Source: Flocculibacter collagenilyticus
GTDB lineage: Bacteria; Pseudomonadota; Gammaproteobacteria; Enterobacterales; Alteromonadaceae
Direction of reading: 5' to 3'
Length of the DNA stretch: 64,000 nt
Assembly: GCF_016469335.1 (NCBI RefSeq)
Contig: NZ_CP059888.1
Location: forward strand, 62,001 to 126,000
The notes beneath the pieces are model-generated. The model was not told where the DNA came from, did no database searches, and saw only the letters and a program-made list of their open reading frames with translations. Below, piece after piece: positions 1-8,412 of the stretch. Position 1 is the stretch's first letter. Each line of letters begins with the position of its first letter. The position numbers and the translations under genes are program-made.

Positions 1-1
1 T

Positions 2-1399
2 GATTTGATTTTGACGGACGATCGCACATTAATTTCAAACTCGCAACAAGGTTCTAATATTTCTGTTGCTTACATGGGATTACGTTCAGTGCTATTACAA
101 TGGCATAAAGATGACCCGGTAGACGCGTTTGAAACACGACATAATGATGCTGTTTATCTGTATCAAGGGAATCGAAATCCATTTGTTGATCATCCTGAAT
201 ATGTTGCCTGTGTCTTTGAGAATAATTGCTCGGGTGTTTCTTCAGGCGCAGGTGGTAACTTAGTGGCACCTGCTTCTCCTACTAGTGTGCAAGCAGCAGC
301 TGGCGCGAGTGATGTAACAGTTACGTGGACAGCAAACTCAGAGTCTGATCTTGCAGGTTATAGTGTGTACAGAACAGAAACGTCGGGCTCAGGGTATGTA
401 AAATTAAACGTAGGGTTAGTTAATTCAAGCTCATTTACAGATAACACGGCTCAAGCTGGCACTACTTATCACTACGTTATTACAGCAACCGATAAATATA
501 GTAATCAATCTGGCTATAGTGCAGAAGCTTCTACATCTGGCGGCTCAGCTCCAACAACTGAAATATGGATTAACGAGTTGCATTACGATAATAGCGGCAC
601 AGACGTTAATGAGTTTATCGAAATTGCTGGCACGGCCAACACTAATTTGTCGGGCTGGAGCATTCTTGCTTATAACGGAAGTGGTGGCACAGTTTACAAA
701 ACGATTCCATTGTCAGGTACATTAGCTAATCAAAGTAATGGTTTTGGTGTTTTAAGCTTTGCCGCTTCAGGTTTGCAAAATGGCTCACCAGAAGGACTGG
801 CTTTGATTAATAATGCTGGTGCAGTTGTTCAGTTCATTAGTTATGAAGGTGCCTTTACTGCAACAGATGGTGCTGCAAGTGGGATGAAGTCCGTCGATAT
901 TGGTGTATCAGAAAACTCTTCAACACAAGCGGGTTACTCATTACAACTTACTGGCTCAGGCAGTAAATACAGTGACTTTGCATGGCAGTCTGCAGCAAAT
1001 GATTCGCCAGCGCAGATCAATAGCGGACAAAATTTTGTAGCGAGTGGTGGTCCAGTTGCTCAACCTACTTATTTTGAAAATACCTCGGTCACGGCAATAC
1101 CTGATGCATCTTCAATTGTGAGTAATATTTCGGTTTCCAGAACAGATTCTGTCAGTCAAATGACCGTTGCCGTGAATATTACACACACATATCGTGGAGA
1201 TATTAGTTTAGTACTTACTAGTCCATCAGGTGCGAACTATACCCTGAAAACAAAAGACGGTGGTGATGGTGGACAAAACGTTATCGCCAGTTATCCAGTA
1301 AGTTTTTCTGGCAATCCACAAGGTGTTTGGAAGTTAACCGTTGCTGATAATTATAGCCAAGACGTTGGTCAACTTAATAATTGGTCAATACAGTTTTAA
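2..1399 (+). CDS. secreted endonuclease I-family nuclease, C-terminal part (partial at window edge)
   Basis: The frame is open to the window edge, so the N-terminal part is missing. The first ~75 residues carry the end of an endonuclease I (EndA/Bsn-type) domain, with LLQWHKDDPVDAFE and YQGNRNPFVDHPE, the usual closing motifs of that family. A fibronectin type III domain follows (~residues 90-175), then a lamin-tail domain starting at IWINELHYDN (~185-345), then a C-terminal P-type (proprotein convertase) beta-sandwich with TYRGDISLVLTSPSG. This fits a large extracellular DNA/RNA-degrading enzyme that supplies phosphate or nucleotides. The domain calls are by motif. A terminator follows directly. 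I am confident about the family but cannot give the true start or full length. Confidence 0.85.
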   Translation, partial: DLILTDDRTLISNSQQGSNISVAYMGLRSVLLQWHKDDPVDAFETRHNDAVYLYQGNRNPFVDHPEYVACVFENNCSGVSSGAGGNLVAPASPTSVQAAAGASDVTVTWTANSESDLAGYSVYRTETSGSGYVKLNVGLVNSSSFTDNTAQAGTTYHYVITATDKYSNQSGYSAEASTSGGSAPTTEIWINELHYDNSGTDVNEFIEIAGTANTNLSGWSILAYNGSGGTVYKTIPLSGTLANQSNGFGVLSFAASGLQNGSPEGLALINNAGAVVQFISYEGAFTATDGAASGMKSVDIGVSENSSTQAGYSLQLTGSGSKYSDFAWQSAANDSPAQINSGQNFVASGGPVAQPTYFENTSVTAIPDASSIVSNISVSRTDSVSQMTVAVNITHTYRGDISLVLTSPSGANYTLKTKDGGDGGQNVIASYPVSFSGNPQGVWKLTVADNYSQDVGQLNNWSIQF

Positions 1400-1428
1400 T
1401 AGATACTATAAACGGACTAGCTAATACA

Positions 1429-1459
1429 AAAGGTGCCTAAATTGGCACCTTTATTATTT
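1429..1459. terminator. bidirectional intrinsic terminator
   Basis: A 9-bp perfect stem (AAAGGTGCC / GGCACCTTT, loop of 6) is followed by TTATTATTT on the plus strand and by a T-rich stretch on the minus strand. It lies between the convergent endonuclease and pldA genes and can serve both. Confidence 0.8.
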
Positions 1460-1478
1460 GAAGAATGCAGTGAAATAT

Positions 1479-2576
1479 TTAGAAGAAAGAGTTTAAAGCT
1501 ACACCAATGCCTAAGCGCTGCTGAGCATGATTATAGTCAATTAAACTTTCTCCGTAACCACTGAAGTATTGCGCATATCCACGTAAGGTACCAACCAGTG
1601 GAAATGTAAAGCCAAGTTGTACGGCACCTTTATGACTAGCGAAATTACTTCTAAATAAAGAGTGAAATTCTAAGTCGTGCCATTTGTAAGCAAGTTCTGC
1701 TTCATAATAGCCCAAGAATTCATTGATATCAGGATTGTCATCGCCTCTTGCTGCAAAGGGTGACTCTTTCGGATTTTCATTAATGCGCCACCATGGCTTA
1801 AATGACATCGCAAAGTTGCCATGCTCGTAAAGTAAATTTACATAAATACGGTTCCAGCTACGAGATAGCTCTTGCGAACGACCGTTTGATTGGTGCTCAA
1901 TACCGACTACAAAACCGGTATTACCGTCAAATGGATGCCAAGGTAGTGGGGCTAAATAAAAGAATTCAGGGCGATAGTTAGTTTCTCGGAATGGTTTTGA
2001 AATGTTCTCAGAGTATACCTGCCACCATGCTTCAAGCGTCATACCAAAATAAAAACCGTCATTTTCGATAAAGGTAGTTGAACGCGTCAACGGTACTTTT
2101 AAGCTAAGTTGAAATTTAGACTCGAGAGACGTCATGTTTTCTTGCCAATCTTCGTTAAAGTCATAGGCTTCGGTGTTTAAGCTGTCGGTGAAATATACAG
2201 GTAAAATATAATTGAGTCGGTGAGGAGTAATGACGAATGGATCGAATTGTCTGGCGCGCTCTTTATTGATACGGCTGGAAATAAGGCCGTTTAATCGTTC
2301 TTTGGTGCCTAATCGCTTTCCTGCGCCTTCCACTTTGGTCGAGAAAATAACGGCATCTGCTTTATCATCAGACTGATTATCAGCGTGACTTAACTGGGTG
2401 TCAGCTTCATTTTTACACTGCTTTTTGATGTGTGAAATAGAAGTGCTGTTATCTCCTTGCTCAACAGCCTCTAACACGCAAGTTTGATAGTGAGTAAGTG
2501 GTGTTGAGCTTTGAGCAACTGCTTGAAACGTACTACACAAGCCAATGCATAGCACTGACAATGTTGGGGTGCGCAT
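1479..2576 (-). CDS. pldA: outer membrane phospholipase A (OMPLA)
   Basis: A Ca2+-dependent phospholipase A1/A2 in the outer membrane that hydrolyses misplaced surface phospholipid. From the chosen start the protein has 365 residues, with a signal peptide ending near AVAQS and a ~100-residue N-terminal extension before the barrel. The catalytic segment EHQSNGRSQELSRSWN gives His228, Ser230 and Asn242, the same spacing as the H/S/N triad of E. coli PldA. The ATG at 2576 is preferred over a start 34 codons upstream because AAGGAC sits just ahead of it and a signal peptide follows at once. The gene lies 64 bp downstream of a DUF192 gene on the same strand, so the two may be co-transcribed. Confidence 0.93.
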   Translation of the reverse strand: MRTPTLSVLCIGLCSTFQAVAQSSTPLTHYQTCVLEAVEQGDNSTSISHIKKQCKNEADTQLSHADNQSDDKADAVIFSTKVEGAGKRLGTKERLNGLISSRINKERARQFDPFVITPHRLNYILPVYFTDSLNTEAYDFNEDWQENMTSLESKFQLSLKVPLTRSTTFIENDGFYFGMTLEAWWQVYSENISKPFRETNYRPEFFYLAPLPWHPFDGNTGFVVGIEHQSNGRSQELSRSWNRIYVNLLYEHGNFAMSFKPWWRINENPKESPFAARGDDNPDINEFLGYYEAELAYKWHDLEFHSLFRSNFASHKGAVQLGFTFPLVGTLRGYAQYFSGYGESLIDYNHAQQRLGIGVALNSFF

Positions 2577-2640
2577 AATCGTCCTTAGTGTGTAAATAAT
2601 ATTATGATGGTTAAACGGTATATCATTGCGTTTGGATTTT

Positions 2641-3108
2641 TCATTTTGATATTGAGCTAATCGCAGTTTTATAATCAATCATATCGCCGATGCTTACCTT
2701 ATGCTGTTTGTACCAATGTAAGGGTAGCTCCAGTGCACCAATAACAGGCTTGCCTGATGAATGTATTTGCTCGCTAAGTGCTTCCATTTGAGTGATTTTT
2801 ATAATTTTTCCATTCACGTCAAAAAAAGCAACATCCAAAGGGATTAGGGTGTTACGCATCCACAGGTGCATTTCTTTGGGCTGATCATAAACAAGTAACA
2901 TACCGGGATTGGCTGATTTAGCATACATCAGCCCGTGCGCACGTGTGGCTTGATTATTAGCAACTTTTGCCGTGACGACTTGCTCACCAACACGTAATTC
3001 TACAACCTTAAATTGTGGGGCAGATTTTGCGGTTGTTATTAAAGACCAGCTTAAAATAGATAATAGGAGGCTGGTGAGCGCAATGAGGGTAGTAAACTTT
3101 GTTTTCAT
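2641..3108 (-). CDS. DUF192 family exported protein
   Basis: 155 residues from the ATG at 3108. The ORF could extend 12 codons to a TTG, but the ATG leads straight into a hydrophobic export signal (FTTLIALTSLLLSILSW). The mature part carries the DUF192 hallmarks: RAHGLMY, GMLLVY, HLWMRNTLIPLDVAFFD and a closing GALEL segment. The family is a small beta-rich fold that is often periplasmic, and its biochemical role is not established. The gene is first of a probable two-gene unit with pldA. The SD is weak (AAAG). The family assignment is firm and the function unknown. Confidence 0.88.
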   Translation of the reverse strand: MKTKFTTLIALTSLLLSILSWSLITTAKSAPQFKVVELRVGEQVVTAKVANNQATRAHGLMYAKSANPGMLLVYDQPKEMHLWMRNTLIPLDVAFFDVNGKIIKITQMEALSEQIHSSGKPVIGALELPLHWYKQHKVSIGDMIDYKTAISSISK

Positions 3109-3269
3109 CTTTATACTTTGTAATGCACTTAGTTGTGTTTTCAATTTAAGAGCTGGGTTGGTGTTATTCTGTAAAGCAACTAGCTGTAAAAGATAGAATT
3201 TTTAACTTATACGTTAAATTACAGTAAAATCAGCACATAAGAAAGAAATTACGTGAAATGGAGGCGAAT

Positions 3270-4070
3270 ATGTCGAGACTTGTAGGAAAAGTGGCACTAG
3301 TAACAGGTGCAGCGCAGGGCATTGGACGCGCTATTGCGGAGCTATTCGTACAACATGGTGCGAAAGTGATCGTATCTGACATTAACGACGAATTAGGCCA
3401 GCAAGTTGCTGATGCGTTGGGTAGCAATGCTGAGTATATGCGCTTAGATGTGGGTCAGGAAAGTGATTGGAAAACCGCAATGTGTTATATCAGCGATCAT
3501 TTTAGTCAGCTTGATATATTGGTGAACAACGCGGGCATTACAGGCTTTATGGAAACCAGTGGAATGCATGATCCTGAGCACATTGACTTGGCCAGTTGGC
3601 ATAAAGTACATCAGGTTAACTTAGACGGTGTGGCATTAGGTTGTAAGTACGGCATTAAGTTTATGCAGCACAGCCAAGGGGCGAGTATTGTTAATATTTC
3701 TTCTCGTTCAGGTTTGGTTGGTATTCCGGCGGCTGCTGCTTATGCATCAAGCAAGGCTGCTGTGAGAAATCACTCTAAATCGGTTGCATTATATTGCGCT
3801 GAAAAGCGCTATCCAATTCGTTGTAACTCAATTCATCCCGGAGCCATTCTCACTCCCATGTGGGATACTATGTTAGGTGACGGCGATTTGCGTAATGATA
3901 ATATAAAAGCGGTTGCCTCAGATATTCCATTAGGTGTAATGGGTGAGCCCAATGATGTGGCTTACGCAGCGCTTTATTTGGCGTCAGATGAATCTAAGTA
4001 TGTAACAGGGATAGAGTTAAATATTGATGGTGGCATATTGGCTGGAAGTACAGCCGCTCCGAATAATTAA
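3270..4070 (+). CDS. short-chain dehydrogenase/reductase (SDR)
   Basis: A classical SDR oxidoreductase of 266 residues, using NAD(P) to interconvert an alcohol and a ketone; the substrate is unknown. The cofactor motif TGAAQGIG is at residues 12-19, NNAG at 86-89, the catalytic Ser in NISS (144/145), and YASSK gives Tyr158 and Lys162. The C-terminal GGI segment is also typical. The ATG at 3270 is chosen over an ATG four codons upstream because GGAGG lies 5-6 bp before it. The sequence resembles cyclopentanol or 3-hydroxysteroid dehydrogenase-type SDRs, but that level of detail is inference. The GIY-YIG gene follows 11 bp later and may be co-transcribed. Confidence 0.9.
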   Translation: MSRLVGKVALVTGAAQGIGRAIAELFVQHGAKVIVSDINDELGQQVADALGSNAEYMRLDVGQESDWKTAMCYISDHFSQLDILVNNAGITGFMETSGMHDPEHIDLASWHKVHQVNLDGVALGCKYGIKFMQHSQGASIVNISSRSGLVGIPAAAAYASSKAAVRNHSKSVALYCAEKRYPIRCNSIHPGAILTPMWDTMLGDGDLRNDNIKAVASDIPLGVMGEPNDVAYAALYLASDESKYVTGIELNIDGGILAGSTAAPNN

Positions 4071-4081
4071 CGGTACTAGCT

Positions 4082-4378
4082 ATGAATACGTGGTATTTAT
4101 ACCTGATCCGTTGTCGCAGTAATACCTTATATACAGGCATTACTACTGACGTTAAAAGGCGTTTCGCAGAGCACCAAAGTGGCAGTAAAAAAGGCGCAAA
4201 GTATCTAAAAGGTAAAGGACCACTACAGCTAGTTTTCAGTGTTGAAGTAGGAAGTAAGTCGCAAGCTTGTAAAGCAGAGATTGCGGTTAAACGCTTGACT
4301 AAGTCTCGCAAAGAATATTTGATTAAGCACCCTAAAACCTGGTCAATATTATCCACACAGTCAGCGGATCTCACCTGA
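4082..4378 (+). CDS. GIY-YIG nuclease superfamily protein (YhbQ/UPF0213-like)
   Basis: A 98-residue single-domain protein. It begins [20 protein letters not shown], the small GIY-YIG fold in which the motif reads LYL...LYTG. An arginine-rich helix (VKRRFAEH) and a late [18 protein letters not shown] segment follow, as in the YhbQ/UPF0213 family. Members of this stand-alone group are thought to be DNA-active nucleases, but their cellular task is poorly defined. It follows the SDR gene by 11 bp on the same strand with only a weak ribosome binding site, so coupling to the SDR transcript is likely. Confidence 0.88.
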   Translation: MNTWYLYLIRCRSNTLYTGITTDVKRRFAEHQSGSKKGAKYLKGKGPLQLVFSVEVGSKSQACKAEIAVKRLTKSRKEYLIKHPKTWSILSTQSADLT

Positions 4379-4475
4379 TTGCATTTATTTATCGCTTAAG
4401 AAAGAATAGGGCTGTTAATTGCGAAATTTTTCGTTTGTCACGAAGTGATATTTTCTAACAAAAAAGGACATGTAA

Positions 4476-5078
4476 ATGAGCAACACAACAAGCGAATGGA
4501 TGAAAACGATTGAGCTTAAAGGTGAACATGTGACCCTAAAGCCCCTTAAGCTTGAACATAGAAATGCATTAGTTGAAGCTGCAACAGACGGTAAATTATG
4601 GGAACTTTGGTTTACTGCTGTACCGTCAGAGAAGTCAATTGATACTTATTTAGAAAAGGCGTTTACTGACGCAGGCCAAGGGGTGTCATTACCCTTTGTG
4701 GTGATCGACAATGCAACGCAGAAAGTGATTGGGTGTACACGCTTCTGCAATGCAGTTCCCCAGCATCGACGTGTTGAGATAGGTTACACGTGGTATGCAA
4801 AATCCTACCAAAAAACGGCGGTGAATACAGAGTGTAAGTGGCTGTTACTTGATCATGCGTTTAGTCAATTAAATGCAATTGCAGTGGAGTTTCGCACCCA
4901 TTGGCATAATCATGCATCGCGTAATGCTATTGCACGTTTAGGTGCTAAGCAAGATGGGGTGATCCGTAACGCGACTATCGAACCAGACGGCGCATTGCGT
5001 GATACAGTCGTGTTCTCTATTATCCAGTCAGAATGGCCTTCGGTAAGTAAGTCGCTTTTGGCGAAGCTTGCACCATAA
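4476..5078 (+). CDS. GNAT family N-acetyltransferase (RimJ/RimL-like)
   Basis: 200 residues, about the normal size for the RimJ/RimL/protein N-acetyltransferase branch of GNAT. Visible family features are the opening VTLKPLKLEHRNALVEAA, the central VIGCTRFCN followed by RRVEIGYTWYAKSYQKTAVN (acetyl-CoA binding region), and RNAIARLGAKQDGVIRN near the C-terminus. AGGA precedes the ATG at good spacing. The substrate, whether a protein N-terminus or a small amine, cannot be told from sequence. The gene appears monocistronic. Confidence 0.88.
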   Translation: MSNTTSEWMKTIELKGEHVTLKPLKLEHRNALVEAATDGKLWELWFTAVPSEKSIDTYLEKAFTDAGQGVSLPFVVIDNATQKVIGCTRFCNAVPQHRRVEIGYTWYAKSYQKTAVNTECKWLLLDHAFSQLNAIAVEFRTHWHNHASRNAIARLGAKQDGVIRNATIEPDGALRDTVVFSIIQSEWPSVSKSLLAKLAP

Positions 5079-5097
5079 TTGTTGTTTATCTCGTCCT

Positions 5098-5139
5098 AAA
5101 ATAAAAAGCCAAGTTAACGAATATTCGCTACTTGGCTTT
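5098..5139 (-). terminator. intrinsic terminator of the S9 peptidase gene
   Basis: A long hairpin (AAGCCAAG...CTTGGCTT, with an inner TAACGAAT/ATTCGCTA arm closing a very small loop). Read on the minus strand, the stem is followed by TTTTTATTTT. It lies just past the stop of the minus-strand peptidase gene and could also stop the converging GNAT transcript. Confidence 0.8.
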
Positions 5140-5177
5140 CAATCAGTCTATTAACAAATAATCAAGCTGATTAAGTG

Positions 5178-7304
5178 TTACGCTTTTTCTGCTGCGCTGT
5201 CTTCATCGTTACATTCGCACGCTTTATCTTCTGCCTTCTCTTTACCCGCATTCTTAACGGCTTTTAGTTTTTCGGCGTGATCTAGCTTATGGGTTGGCAT
5301 TTCTTTATTACCATCAATCAGGTAATTGTCGAACCAACGCATTAAACGCAAGCTGTAGTCATATTGAGCGGCAACTTTACGGTTACCGTGGCCTTCGCCC
5401 GGATAATATACTAAACGCACATCTTTACCTTGCACTTTCATGTAGCGATAAAGCTCCATAGATTGAGCAGGGTGTACGCGCGGATCATCTTTACCGTGCA
5501 TAATTAATAATGGTGTTTTAGATTGGCCTGCCCAGTAAATAGGACTGCGCTCTAAGTAGTACTGCCATTTATCCCACGGGTATGAACGTGCATGTACTAA
5601 ATGCATTTCGTTAGGAATATCAGTAGTACCAAATTTCGATAATTGATTAGAAATACCAACAAACATTACACTGGCTGCAAAGTGCTCAGTGAGTTTTGTT
5701 GCTGCCCATGCAGAAGCGTAACCACCGTAAGATCCGCCAGTAATACCAACGCGTTTTGTATCGGCAATGCCCATATCAACAAGGTGTTTTTTAAAGTCGA
5801 CTAAGTCGTCAAACTCTTTACCAGCATAATCATTTTGACCAAGCTTAGAGTAAGCAACCCCTTTGCCTGTAGAACCACGATAGTTAGGATAGAATACCGC
5901 ATAGCCACGTGCTGCAGCCATTTGGCCTGGACGCGAATAACCAGTCACCCAGCCGTCAGGCACATGGCTTTCTGGACCACCATGAACAACCATAATGAGC
6001 GGGTAGCTGGTGCCTTTTTGATAATCTAATGGGTAAACCATAACACCATCAATCGTTACACCGTCGCGAGCTTTAAAGGTGAGCGTTTCTTGTTTAGCAA
6101 AACGTTTGTCTTTCAACCAAGGGTTAGAGTCGGTTAATTTAATTGACTTTTTACCGCGCTGGAAGAAAATCTCGCTTGGATGCTGTGCGCTATGTCCTTT
6201 ATAGGACAATGTTTTATCAGAGTCTGATAGGCTTAAATTGGAAGCAATCACTTTGCCTGCTTTGACTGCGGGCTTAGATTTATTGCTACCAACTTTTATT
6301 TTTTCAATAGAGCTGTGTGTATTGACGTTAGCAACAAAATATAGAGTGTTTGACTTATTTGCCCACTCGAAATCGCCAATATGCCCCATAAAGTTAGGCA
6401 ACCACTCTTTAACTTCGCCGGTTTGTGCATTAGCAAGGAATAAGCGACCATCAGCAGGATCGTGCTTATCTTCAGAGCCACGCATAGCGATGTATTTGCC
6501 ATCATGAGAAAACTCGGCTGCACCTAACTTGCCTTCAGTCTTAAAGCTTAATACCGTTTCTTTGCTGGCTACATTATATAAATGCCACGCTGATTGCATA
6601 TATTGATCATCAATTAATGCGCTTAACTGGGTTTTTACTAATAATGTGTCGCCTGTTGGAGACCATTCCACCGCACCCACGTATTGCTCAATGTTGATAG
6701 CTTCTGGCGATAAAGGTTTGTCAGATTGGGCTAAGTCCACAATAAATAATTGCTGACTTTTTAAATCATATTCATAAACCTCGGCCATAAACCCAAGTTT
6801 TTTTAGTTCTTTTTCGGTTTTGTCTTTTGCTGGCTTAGCTAATAGCGCCACTTGTTTGCCATTTGGACTAATGCGGTAGTTATTAATGCCAGTATCTTTT
6901 AACGACATCACCTGTTGTGCTTGACCGCCATTAAATGGAATGTGATAAAGGGCAGTGTGCTTTTCGCCATTTAATTTCGCTAGAAAGTACACATGCTTAC
7001 CGTCATTTGACCATTGCAAATTACGAACACTTACATCACCAGTGATAAATGAGCGCTCATTACCTTTGTCGTCAACAATATAGAGCTCGCTGTAATTTTT
7101 GCCATTCTCGTCTTTATATAACTCACGAGGCTTAGAGCGAGTAAATGCAACGTATGCACCATTTGGGCTGACTTTAGGTTGAATAACCGACTTTATTTTA
7201 GGGATATCGTCAACTGACAGTACATCATTATTAGACTGTGCAACGACACTGGTTGAACTGGCAACTGCTAGTGCAATAGCAAGCGCAGAGGTGAGCTTTT
7301 TCAT
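5178..7304 (-). CDS. exported prolyl oligopeptidase-family (S9) serine peptidase
   Basis: 708 residues. A cleavable signal peptide (MKKLTSALAIALAVASSTSVVAQ) is followed by a beta-propeller-like region (~30-390, repeated SPNG/WSNDGK/SPTGD blade motifs) and an alpha/beta hydrolase domain. Catalytic residues read as Ser525 in GGSYGGY, Asp607 in HGKDDPRV and His639 in GEGHG. This is the S9 dipeptidyl/acylaminoacyl-peptidase type that trims peptides in the periplasm or outside the cell. The C-terminus ends in an unusual lysine/glutamate-rich tail with a CEC motif and acidic residues. AAGGATGG precedes the ATG. The gene stands alone with its own terminator. Confidence 0.92.
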   Translation of the reverse strand: MKKLTSALAIALAVASSTSVVAQSNNDVLSVDDIPKIKSVIQPKVSPNGAYVAFTRSKPRELYKDENGKNYSELYIVDDKGNERSFITGDVSVRNLQWSNDGKHVYFLAKLNGEKHTALYHIPFNGGQAQQVMSLKDTGINNYRISPNGKQVALLAKPAKDKTEKELKKLGFMAEVYEYDLKSQQLFIVDLAQSDKPLSPEAINIEQYVGAVEWSPTGDTLLVKTQLSALIDDQYMQSAWHLYNVASKETVLSFKTEGKLGAAEFSHDGKYIAMRGSEDKHDPADGRLFLANAQTGEVKEWLPNFMGHIGDFEWANKSNTLYFVANVNTHSSIEKIKVGSNKSKPAVKAGKVIASNLSLSDSDKTLSYKGHSAQHPSEIFFQRGKKSIKLTDSNPWLKDKRFAKQETLTFKARDGVTIDGVMVYPLDYQKGTSYPLIMVVHGGPESHVPDGWVTGYSRPGQMAAARGYAVFYPNYRGSTGKGVAYSKLGQNDYAGKEFDDLVDFKKHLVDMGIADTKRVGITGGSYGGYASAWAATKLTEHFAASVMFVGISNQLSKFGTTDIPNEMHLVHARSYPWDKWQYYLERSPIYWAGQSKTPLLIMHGKDDPRVHPAQSMELYRYMKVQGKDVRLVYYPGEGHGNRKVAAQYDYSLRLMRWFDNYLIDGNKEMPTHKLDHAEKLKAVKNAGKEKAEDKACECNDEDSAAEKA

Positions 7305-7369
7305 TGTCCATCCTTTTTATTAGTGCTTATTAGTTTTTTCCGCACACAGTGTACAAAGAAATGGTAAGA

Positions 7370-7403
7370 AAATCAGCCTATGCTAAGCATAGAGGACTGA
7401 TTT
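7370..7403 (-). terminator. hairpin terminator after the PEP-CTERM-like gene
   Basis: The outer stem AAATCAG/CTGATTT encloses an inner CCTATGCT/AGCATAG arm. On the minus strand the hairpin is followed by a TTTTC stretch. It lies ~40 bp past the stop of the minus-strand gene. Confidence 0.65.
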
Positions 7404-7443
7404 GCTCTTAAAGGGAAGAATGAAACAATATTGACTGTAACAA

Positions 7444-8112
7444 TTATGGAGCGCGGTATTTGCGTTTAGTGATGTAAATCATTCCCGGGATAAATCCTAG
7501 GATGAGAAGCAACGGACTAGGTGATGGTATAAAAAAGCTAGCGTTGGTTAGCACTTCAATGTCACCCGTAAAACGAGGCAGTGAGGATATAAAGGATGAG
7601 TCTAGTAATGAACTAGCGGTTACATCAGGATCAAACGAGAGTGCTGATGCGTCATAAATGTCGAGGAAAGGAGTACCAGATACTTGGCCATTATTAACTG
7701 AAAAAGTGTCACCAATGTTAAAGTTTATACCGTTTGAAAGGTATTCGCTCATGTTGAACTGCGCAATAATAAACTGACTGTCATCTGTACTGGCAAGGCC
7801 GGGTACTGAGAATGGCTCTATGCTCGTCAAGCCTCCAGCCCCAATACCTAATAAGCTTAATTTAAAACTAAACACTCGTCCCTGAAACGTTGTCATTACA
7901 ATACTGTCTGTAACGTTTTCTTGATCTGGTATAGTTACGCGAACTCCACCATTGCGCTCTTTAGCAATTAATAAAAAGTGCGAGCCGTCACTATACGTGG
8001 CTCCGATGGCGACACGTTTACCCGCATCGGCACCAATGTCAATTGTTCCAGCAAATGACTGGTTGCTAAATACCAAACAGCTTAAAACGATGACCCACAT
8101 TGCACGTGACAT
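7444..8112 (-). CDS. secreted protein with PEP-CTERM-like C-terminal sorting tail
   Basis: 222 residues from the ATG at 8112, the Met that begins the signal peptide (MSRAMWVIVLSCLVFSNQSFA). The body is low in cysteine and rich in Ser, Thr, Gly and Asn, as is common for exosortase substrates. The C-terminus has the expected order of short motif, hydrophobic helix and basic end: FIPSPSP, then LLLILGFIPGMIYI, then TKRKYR. The motif is PSPSP rather than the usual PEP, so this is a variant. The protein is expected to be exported, processed by an exosortase encoded elsewhere, and possibly placed in extracellular polymer. The body matches no family I recognise. A second PEP-CTERM protein lies at 20.5 kb. 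Confidence 0.7.
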   Translation of the reverse strand: MSRAMWVIVLSCLVFSNQSFAGTIDIGADAGKRVAIGATYSDGSHFLLIAKERNGGVRVTIPDQENVTDSIVMTTFQGRVFSFKLSLLGIGAGGLTSIEPFSVPGLASTDDSQFIIAQFNMSEYLSNGINFNIGDTFSVNNGQVSGTPFLDIYDASALSFDPDVTASSLLDSSFISSLPRFTGDIEVLTNASFFIPSPSPLLLILGFIPGMIYITKRKYRAP

Positions 8113-8412
8113 AGCTTTTTCCAGATTTATGAATGTGACTTTGGAATGAATACCCAAGTTAATAAAATATCTACTTGTATCAATAGATGAACGATTATGA
8201 TGAAACATCATTAAGTGTAGCTTTCATTTTCAATTGTGCTAGGCAGAATGAATGTTACCCATTCACCTTTTCCTACAGGGATACCTCTCATTTCAACAAA
8301 TTAGCTTCGTTATTCTAATAAGTAATAAAAAAGAGTTTTCTAATATTTCTTTTTTACTGGTTGTACCGCTATTCTTTCAGCAGTCTGAAAATAGGAAAGA
8401 AGTCTTTAGCTC

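Noticed and set aside
3994-4374. 126-aa minus-strand frame
   Set aside because: Antisense to the SDR end and the GIY-YIG gene, with no family likeness and no export signal.
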